In this document: in pieces, positions 16,330 through 21,714 of the stretch
Layout: every line of letters begins with the position of its first letter
How positions within the stretch are numbered: the first letter of the stretch is position 1
NCBI GenBank assembly: GCA_944364005.1
Contig: CALVVW010000018.1
Span: 1 to 24,551, forward strand
Source: an uncultured Bacilli bacterium
GTDB lineage: Bacteria > Bacillota_I > Bacilli_A > RF39 > UBA660
Reading direction: 5' to 3'
Length of the DNA: 24,551 nt
The notes under the pieces: model-generated
Database searches by the model: none
Seen by the model: the letters and a program-made list of their open reading frames with translations, nothing else
What the model was told of the DNA's origin: nothing
Position numbers and translations under genes: made by a program

Positions 16330-16335
16330 ATATGT

Positions 16336-16410
16336 GCTACCAAGACCCGGTCTAAAGAATTTCCGACTTTTCACTTAGTCTTGGCAAATATAAGGAAAGG
16401 AAGTGTTAAT
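16336..16410 (+). promoter_or_regulatory. Structured rpsO leader, candidate S15 autoregulatory RNA
   Basis: Directly after the predicted transcription start, CCAAGAC (16340-16346) pairs perfectly with GTCTTGG (16378-16384), enclosing about 31 bases that can form an inner CGG/CCG pairing (16348-16350 with 16363-16365) or an alternative AGACC/GGTCT pairing. The distal arm of the stem ends 8 bases before the purine-rich ribosome binding region (16391-16402). Ribosomal protein S15 represses its own mRNA through leader structures in several bacteria, and these differ between lineages. Seen: the stem. Inferred: S15 binding. Confidence 0.6.
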
Positions 16411-16680
16411 ATGGCTTTAACAAAAGAAGAAAAAAGTGCAATTATTAAAGAATTTGCAAAAAATGAAAAAGACACAGGTTCTGCTGAAGTACAAATCGCT
16501 ATTCTTACAAAAGAAATTAACGAATTAACAGAACATTTAAAAACACACATTCACGATTATCATTCAAGACGTGGACTTTTAAAGAAAGTTGGACAACGTC
16601 GTAACATGTTAAACTATTTAGCTAAGAAAGATATTCAAAGCTATCGTGAAGTAATTAAAAAATTAGGTTTAAGAAAATAG
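16411..16680 (+). CDS. rpsO: 30S ribosomal protein S15
   Basis: An 89-residue protein of exactly the usual length. S15 binds the three-way junction of helices 20-22 of 16S rRNA early in assembly and contacts 23S rRNA in a bridge. Diagnostic features are [11 protein letters not shown] (23-33), the basic loop [20 protein letters not shown] (45-64) and the C-terminal [12 protein letters not shown]. The ATG at 16411 gives the canonical MALTKEEK start; a TTG at 16381 is inside the leader stem. A strong hairpin terminator separates it from pnp, as in other Bacilli. Confidence 0.98.
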   Translation: MALTKEEKSAIIKEFAKNEKDTGSAEVQIAILTKEINELTEHLKTHIHDYHSRRGLLKKVGQRRNMLNYLAKKDIQSYREVIKKLGLRK

Positions 16681-16700
16681 TGCCAAGTGCACTATTTTTT
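16674..16700 (+). terminator. rpsO terminator
   Basis: AAAATAGTGC (16674-16683) pairs with GCACTATTTT (16689-16698) around CAAGT, then TT. It includes the stop codon. Some read-through into pnp is likely. Confidence 0.85.
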
Positions 16701-16749
16701 AATATTCAAAAGATAAATCAAAGAAAAAGTAGAAATTTTTCAACTTTTC

Positions 16750-16758
16750 TGCTATTCT
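16750..16758 (+). promoter_or_regulatory. Weak extended -10 promoter of pnp
   Basis: TGCTATTCT at 16750-16758, with no good -35 box. Just upstream, AGAAAAAGT (16722-16730) and ACTTTTCT (16743-16750) form an imperfect inverted repeat of unknown role. Confidence 0.4.
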
Positions 16759-16784
16759 AATAATGGAACTTGTATGGAGGAAGT

Positions 16785-18953
16785 ATGAAAAAGAAAACAT
16801 TTGAATTAGATTTTTATGGAAGAAAGATTATAGTAGAACACGGAGAATTAGCAAAACAAGCCGATGGTGCTGTACTAGTTCGTTATAATGATACCGTAAT
16901 TTTAACAGCAGCTGTCGTATCAAAGACAGTAAACTTATTATCTGACTTTTTTCCATTAACTGTAAATTATCAAGAAAAATTATATTCTGTAGGTAAAATC
17001 CCAGGAGGATTTATTAAAAGAGAAGGTCGCCCTAGTGAAAATGCAACTCTTGCGGCCCGTATGATTGATCGTCCTATGCGACCATTATTCCCAGAAGGAT
17101 TTAAAAATGAAGTACAAATTATCTCAACAGTATTATCAGTAGATCAAGACTGTTCACCAGAGTTGACCGCAATGCTTGCATCATCTCTAGCAGTATCTAT
17201 ATCAAAAATTCCATTTAATGGACCAATTGCTGGAGTAAAGGTAGGAAGAGTAAATGGAGAGTTTGTAATTAATCCAACTCCAGAAGAATTAGAAGTATCA
17301 GATTTAGATTTAACAGTCGCTGGTACAAAAGATGCTATTAATATGGTAGAGTCTAGTGCCAAAGAAGTACCAGAAGAGGTAATGCTAGAAGCACTAATGT
17401 TTGGACATAAAGCCGTAAAAGAATTAATCGCATTTGAAGAAAAAATTATCGAAGAAATTGGCGAAGAAAAGATGGAATATGAAACGCTAACTATTGAGCC
17501 GGAAATGAAAGAGCGTATCACCTCTCTAATTTCTAAAAAGATGGATAAAGCACTTCGTATCAAAGACAAACTAAAAAAATATGATGCCATTGATAAAATA
17601 AAAGAAGAAACTGTAGAATTATATAGAAGTGAATATGAAGATAAATTAAAAGAAGAAGAATTAGAAGAATTACTTGTAAAAGTAAATATGGTAGTATCTA
17701 ATATTGAATATGAATTATTTAGAAGTATTGTAGTAAAAGAAGGTATTAGACCTGATGGTAGAAAGATGGATGAGATTAGGCCACTATCAACGGATATTGA
17801 CTTACTACCAAGAACCCATGGTTCTGCACTGTTCACTCGAGGAGAAACACAAGCTCTATCAGTAACAACATTAGGTGCCCTAGGAGAACATCAAATATTA
17901 GATGGACTTGGTCTAGAAGATCAAAAAAGATTTATGTTACACTATAATTTTCCTCAATTCTCAGTAGGAGAAACAGGAAGATATGGTGCACCAGGAAGAC
18001 GTGAAATAGGACACGGTGCCTTAGGTGAAAAAGCCTTACTTCAAGTAATACCAAGTGAAGAAGAATTTCCATATACAATACGTGTCGTATCAGAAATATT
18101 AGAATCTAATGGTTCTTCATCACAAGCAAGTATCTGTGCTGGTTGTATGTCTTTAATGGCAGCAGGTGTTCCAATCAAAGCACCAGTTGCTGGTATTGCC
18201 ATGGGATTAATTACACATGGAGATGATTATACCATTCTAACAGATATCCAAGGAATGGAAGACCATCTAGGAGATATGGACTTTAAAGTAGCAGGAACAG
18301 AACACGGTATTTGTGCTTTACAAATGGATATTAAAATTAAAGGTATTACAGAACAAATTCTAAAAGAAGCCCTAGAGCAAGCACGTATTGCTCGTCTTCA
18401 AGTATTAAAAGTAATGCAAAAACAAATTAAAGAACCAAGAAAAGAAGTATCTAAATATGCACCTAAGATGGAAACATTCACGATTGATCCTATGAAGATA
18501 AAAGATGTTATTGGTAAAGGTGGCGAAATGATTACTAAAATCATTTGTGATGCTTCTAACGTAAAAGATGTTAATAATATCAATGCTGTAAAAGTAGACT
18601 TAGAAGATGATGGTAGAGTAATTATTTATCACAGTGACCAAGAAATCATCAACAAGACGAGAAAGATGATTGAAGAAGTAGTTCGTGAAGTAGAAGTAGG
18701 AAAAATCTATGAAGCAAAAGTAGTAAAAATAGAAGACTTTGGTTGCTTTGTACAATTATGGCCAGGTTGTGAAGGACTAGTACATATTTCTCAGCTTGCT
18801 CATGAAAGAGTAGAAAAAGTAGAAGATGTCGTAAAAGTAGGAGATGAAATCATCGTAAAAGCTTTAGGACCAGATAAAAAAGGAAGACAAAACTTCTCTA
18901 GAAAAGACGCTCTACCAAAACCAAAAACAAAAGAGAAAAAAGAAGAAAAGTAA
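16785..18953 (+). CDS. pnp: Polyribonucleotide nucleotidyltransferase (PNPase)
   Basis: A 722-residue phosphorolytic 3'-5' exoribonuclease that degrades mRNA with phosphate, releasing NDPs. Two RNase PH domains flank a helical region: first domain about 1-225, with [11 protein letters not shown] and the RPLFPEGF motif; linker about 230-310, lysine/glutamate-rich; second domain about 311-545, with [17 protein letters not shown] and [13 protein letters not shown] motifs, the latter holding the catalytic aspartates near 495. A KH domain follows with GKGG (about 578-581), then an S1 domain (about 645-705, EGLVHISQL). Length is normal. The start has GGAGG four bases upstream; an in-frame TTG at 16770 is less likely. 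It sits downstream of rpsO as in most bacteria. Confidence 0.98.
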   Translation: MKKKTFELDFYGRKIIVEHGELAKQADGAVLVRYNDTVILTAAVVSKTVNLLSDFFPLTVNYQEKLYSVGKIPGGFIKREGRPSENATLAARMIDRPMRPLFPEGFKNEVQIISTVLSVDQDCSPELTAMLASSLAVSISKIPFNGPIAGVKVGRVNGEFVINPTPEELEVSDLDLTVAGTKDAINMVESSAKEVPEEVMLEALMFGHKAVKELIAFEEKIIEEIGEEKMEYETLTIEPEMKERITSLISKKMDKALRIKDKLKKYDAIDKIKEETVELYRSEYEDKLKEEELEELLVKVNMVVSNIEYELFRSIVVKEGIRPDGRKMDEIRPLSTDIDLLPRTHGSALFTRGETQALSVTTLGALGEHQILDGLGLEDQKRFMLHYNFPQFSVGETGRYGAPGRREIGHGALGEKALLQVIPSEEEFPYTIRVVSEILESNGSSSQASICAGCMSLMAAGVPIKAPVAGIAMGLITHGDDYTILTDIQGMEDHLGDMDFKVAGTEHGICALQMDIKIKGITEQILKEALEQARIARLQVLKVMQKQIKEPRKEVSKYAPKMETFTIDPMKIKDVIGKGGEMITKIICDASNVKDVNNINAVKVDLEDDGRVIIYHSDQEIINKTRKMIEEVVREVEVGKIYEAKVVKIEDFGCFVQLWPGCEGLVHISQLAHERVEKVEDVVKVGDEIIVKALGPDKKGRQNFSRKDALPKPKTKEKKEEK

Positions 18954-18978
18954 AAGTTCATTTTAGAACTTTTTTTTC
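18952..18978 (+). terminator. pnp terminator
   Basis: AAAAGTTC (18952-18959) pairs with GAACTTTT (18966-18973) around ATTTTA, followed by five more T. Confidence 0.87.
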
Positions 18979-19000
18979 ATATATTTATCTAGGTGATATT

Positions 19001-19858
19001 ATGTTAAAGAAAAAACTAATCCAAGTATCCATAGTAATGGTACTAGTGCTATTTAGTTTTTACTATACGAATAAAACAATAGATATTATAAGAGAAACGG
19101 ATCCTTTAATGAAACAAATTAAAGAAGAAAGTAAACAATACGAAGTACCTGCTGAAGATGCTAAAATAGAAGAAAACAAAATTACGCCTGGAAAGAATGG
19201 AAAAGAAGTAGATTATGATGAAACGTATAAAAAGATGAAAAGATATGGAACTTATAATGAAAGTCTAACTGTATTTAAAGAGACGACTCCTACCATATCA
19301 ATAGAGGATACTTATGACAAATTTGTAACAGGTGGTCATGAAGAAAAAAAAGCTGTAACATTAGTATTTACAGTAACAAAAGATTCTAATCCCCAAGAAA
19401 TAGTAAGAATACTAAATCAAGAAGAAACTACAGGTACCTTTTTTATAGATGGCCTATGGTTAGAAAATAATCTAGCAATCGTAAAAGAAATGTTAAATCA
19501 TGAATTAGAAATATTAAATTATAATGATAGATACGAAGAAATTTACTTCTCTTCTGCCATACAGTATTTAAAAAATGTATCCGCAACCACTCCCAAGTAT
19601 TGCTATGCAGAATATGACAATAAAGAAGTAATTGAACTATGTTCAAAGTTAGAACTACATACCATTATACCTACGATAAAGATAATAGCATCTCCTTTTC
19701 AAGAAGTAAAAGATAAACTACAAAACGCATCGATTATATCTTTACCGATTAATACAACAACCGAAAAAGAACTAAAAACCGTAATAGACTATATTAAGTC
19801 AAAAGGATATAAAATAGTAAAATTAGATGAATTATTAAGTGAACAAGTAGAAAAATAA
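19001..19858 (+). CDS. YlxY-like polysaccharide deacetylase homologue, probably inactive
   Basis: A 285-residue protein with an N-terminal membrane helix (6-22), an acidic spacer (30-110) and a degenerate NodB/polysaccharide-deacetylase domain. The fold is recognisable from AVTLVFT (118-124), EIVRILNQEETTGTFFIDG (133-151) and WLENNLAIVKEMLNHELE (153-170), which match the LTFDDG, ATFFVxG and later family blocks in order. The catalytic TFDDG reads VFTVTKD and the HxxxH metal site (GHEIGNHT in active members) reads NHELEILNYN, so metal binding and catalysis look lost. In B. subtilis the deacetylase homologue ylxY lies directly after pnpA, as here, so this is probably its positional orthologue. 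The ribosome binding site is AGGTGAT. It is probably transcribed by read-through from pnp. Confidence 0.8.
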   Translation: MLKKKLIQVSIVMVLVLFSFYYTNKTIDIIRETDPLMKQIKEESKQYEVPAEDAKIEENKITPGKNGKEVDYDETYKKMKRYGTYNESLTVFKETTPTISIEDTYDKFVTGGHEEKKAVTLVFTVTKDSNPQEIVRILNQEETTGTFFIDGLWLENNLAIVKEMLNHELEILNYNDRYEEIYFSSAIQYLKNVSATTPKYCYAEYDNKEVIELCSKLELHTIIPTIKIIASPFQEVKDKLQNASIISLPINTTTEKELKTVIDYIKSKGYKIVKLDELLSEQVEK

Positions 19859-19881
19859 GGTGCTATTTAGATAGCATCTTT
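19858..19881 (+). terminator. Terminator after the YlxY-like gene
   Basis: GGTGCTAT (19859-19866) pairs with ATAGCATC (19871-19878, one G-T pair) around TTAG and is followed by TTTTTG. It separates the core genes from the accessory island. Confidence 0.85.
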
Positions 19882-20133
19882 TTGTTTATAAAATTGACAA
19901 GAATAGATAAAATCTTTAAACTAGAAAGTAGTAAGGGGTATGTATTAACATTGATAAGCAATCTAGAAGGCAAAACAGAAGAATTAACAGAACAAATTAA
20001 GATAGATGCAATTCATAATCTATGTCTGCCAAGAAAAGGAACAGAACTGCTATATTACGCGCTCTTTACTAGTAAGAAAAGCTTAAACAACAAGCAAAGC
20101 AATTATTAAAAACAAAAATAGAAGAAAAAAGAT
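19882..20133 (+). pseudogene. Truncated, frameshifted gene fragment of unknown family
   Basis: An open stretch of about 75 codons (19882-20109) with no ribosome binding site begins in the tail of the preceding terminator, so the 5' part of the gene appears lost. Near the run of A at 20077-20080 the frame breaks: adding one base joins ...YYALFTSKK to a second frame that ends KLKQQAKQLLKTKIEEKR and stops at 20133. That tail resembles the C-terminus of the next gene (NNAKKLLKTRLEEKK). The 19882 piece (DKIFKLESSKGYVLTLISNLEGK) matches no family I recognise. Best read as the remains of a gene in a decaying accessory module. Confidence 0.5.
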
Positions 20134-20145
20134 AGGAGATAAAAA

Positions 20146-20898
20146 ATGAAATGTTTTAATGATATTTATATCACATCAGATGATATTAAAGTACTAGATT
20201 TTAATGAAGATTGGAAAATAGTACAAGAGACTGCACATGGTGAATTAAAAACCATTTGTTCAAAAGAAGAATGCGATAACATGAGATTAAAATTTGTGGA
20301 GTCTGCAAAAGAAGAGAATAATATCGTGTTAGCCGGTGTTAATGAAAAAAATTATATTATTAAGAGAATAAGTAAAACTGGAGATGTTGAAAGCCAAAAT
20401 TGCTGGGATAAAACACAGGCTCAATCACCAATCTATCGAATTGACTGGGGAGTTTATGGAATTAATATATATAATAGTGCCATTTTACTTACTAAATTGT
20501 TAGACTATCCAAGAGATATTTGTGATGCTTTATATCGCCATAACTATATTCTAAATCTAAAAAGACCAACAGCTAAACTTATAGAGAAAGAACCCGGAAA
20601 ATATGTAGAACTAGATATAAGTTATGGAACTACAGATACTATACATGCCTTATGTTCTTTAGAAGCAAAAACAAAATTACAATTTTATCCCTTTATAACA
20701 AGTGATAGAACACAAGAAGTAATAGAATTAGGAAACAATGATGAAATGCTTTCTATGAATAATCTTGCTTTAAGACTGACTAATCATAATTTCATGCTAG
20801 ACTTAGCAGAAGAATTAAAAAAAGAAGAACACGATAGAACAACACGCTCAAATAATGCAAAAAAATTACTTAAAACAAGATTAGAAGAAAAAAAGTAA
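20146..20898 (+). CDS. Unknown 250-residue protein preceding a broken Fic gene
   Basis: A soluble 250-residue protein without signal peptide or membrane span. I do not recognise it. It has an N-terminal beta-like part (DIYITSDDIKVLDFNEDWKI), a central block RIDWGVYGINIYNSAILLTK with aromatic residues, and a helical Lys/Glu-rich C-terminus. The start is firm: AGGAGAT lies eight bases upstream. The final codons GAA AAA AAG TAA contain an in-phase A_AAA_AAG heptamer, and the -1 frame continues without interruption into Fic sequence. It may therefore be the N-terminal part of a Fic fusion, a partner or antitoxin-like gene overlapping fic, or an independent gene. Its homologues cannot be named from the sequence alone. 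Confidence 0.65.
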   Translation: MKCFNDIYITSDDIKVLDFNEDWKIVQETAHGELKTICSKEECDNMRLKFVESAKEENNIVLAGVNEKNYIIKRISKTGDVESQNCWDKTQAQSPIYRIDWGVYGINIYNSAILLTKLLDYPRDICDALYRHNYILNLKRPTAKLIEKEPGKYVELDISYGTTDTIHALCSLEAKTKLQFYPFITSDRTQEVIELGNNDEMLSMNNLALRLTNHNFMLDLAEELKKEEHDRTTRSNNAKKLLKTRLEEKK

Positions 20899-21608
20899 AA
20901 AAAGAAAACTTCAAAGGAAATATTTATCACTTTTCTCAAATACTTTTTTCCTATAATTCTAATAAAATAGAAGGAAGTAGATTAACAGAAGAAGAAACAG
21001 AAGCTATTTTTGATACCTCTAGTTTTATACCGAAAAGCAATAAATTAGTTCAACTCGATGATTTAATTGAAGCAAAAATTATTTTAAGTTGTTTGATTAT
21101 ATGTTAGATACTCTAGAAGAACCATTATCTAAAAATATGTTAATCAAAATGAATAAAATACTGAAAAGAAATACAACAGGTGAAGATAATCCTAGATATA
21201 ATGTTACTGGATTTAAAGTGGTTCCTAACATAATAGGTATCATAAATACTATAAAAACCAGTGCTCCCAAAGATGTAGAAAGAGATATAGATAATTTACT
21301 CTCTGACTATTTATCACTAGAAAAGAAAACATTAGAAGGTATTATTAATTTTCGTAAGGTTCGAAAAAATTCATCCATTTGGAGATGGAAACGGAAGAGT
21401 AGGACGAATGATTATGTTTAAAGAATGTCTAAAAAACAATATTATGCCATGTATTATCTTAGAGAAAGACAAACCTTATTATATAAGAGGATTAAAAGAA
21501 GATGCTAAAGATAAAAGTGATTTAATAGATACTTGTTTGCACTCTCAGGATATTTATGAAGATATTTGTAATCAATTATTAAATTTCAAAATCGAAAACG
21601 ATAACTAA
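20895..21608 (+). pseudogene. Fic/Fido AMP-transferase gene broken by frameshifts
   Basis: Three consecutive reading frames reconstruct one Fic protein. Piece 1 (from 20895) carries YNSNKIEGSRLTEEET, with the inhibitory motif SxxxEG (20958-20975) of class II Fic proteins. Adding one A to the run at 21073-21077 restores EAKNYFKLFDYMLD and joins piece 2 (to about 21353). A gap of two bases near 21352 (restoring FHVRFEKIHPF) joins piece 3, with the catalytic HPFGDGNGRVGR (21372-21407), RGLKE and LIDTCLHSQD, ending at 21608. Piece 1 has no ATG, GTG or TTG start in frame. Fic enzymes transfer AMP or related groups to protein hydroxyls. The gene is probably dead, but recently, since all motifs survive. 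Confidence 0.85.
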
Positions 21609-21631
21609 AGTAGAGAAAAACTCTACTTTTT
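21607..21631 (+). terminator. Terminator after the Fic remnant
   Basis: AAAGTAGAG (21607-21615) pairs with CTCTACTTT (21621-21629) around AAAAA, followed by a T-tract; it overlaps the last stop codon. Confidence 0.88.
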
Positions 21632-21666
21632 TCTTATCTAAAAACCTGAATTTACAGAAATATCAA

Positions 21667-21695
21667 TTGTTTTAGAACCATTTTTATAGTATACT
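21667..21695 (+). promoter_or_regulatory. smc promoter
   Basis: TTGTTT (21667-21672), a 17-base spacer and TATACT (21690-21695). The start codon is 20 bases from the -10 element. Confidence 0.65.
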
Positions 21696-21714
21696 TAACT
21701 ATAGGGTGAAGAGT

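Noticed and set aside
17144..17836. Long open frame (230 codons) on the minus strand opposite pnp
   Set aside because: It lies wholly inside pnp, is Ser/Ile-rich as expected for the complement of Glu/Lys codons, and has no ribosome binding site. The other minus-strand frames opposite polC, truB, the antiporter and smc fail for the same reasons.
19859..21608. Prophage or transposon as the source of the accessory island
   Set aside because: No transposase, integrase, terminal inverted repeats, target duplication or phage structural gene is visible.
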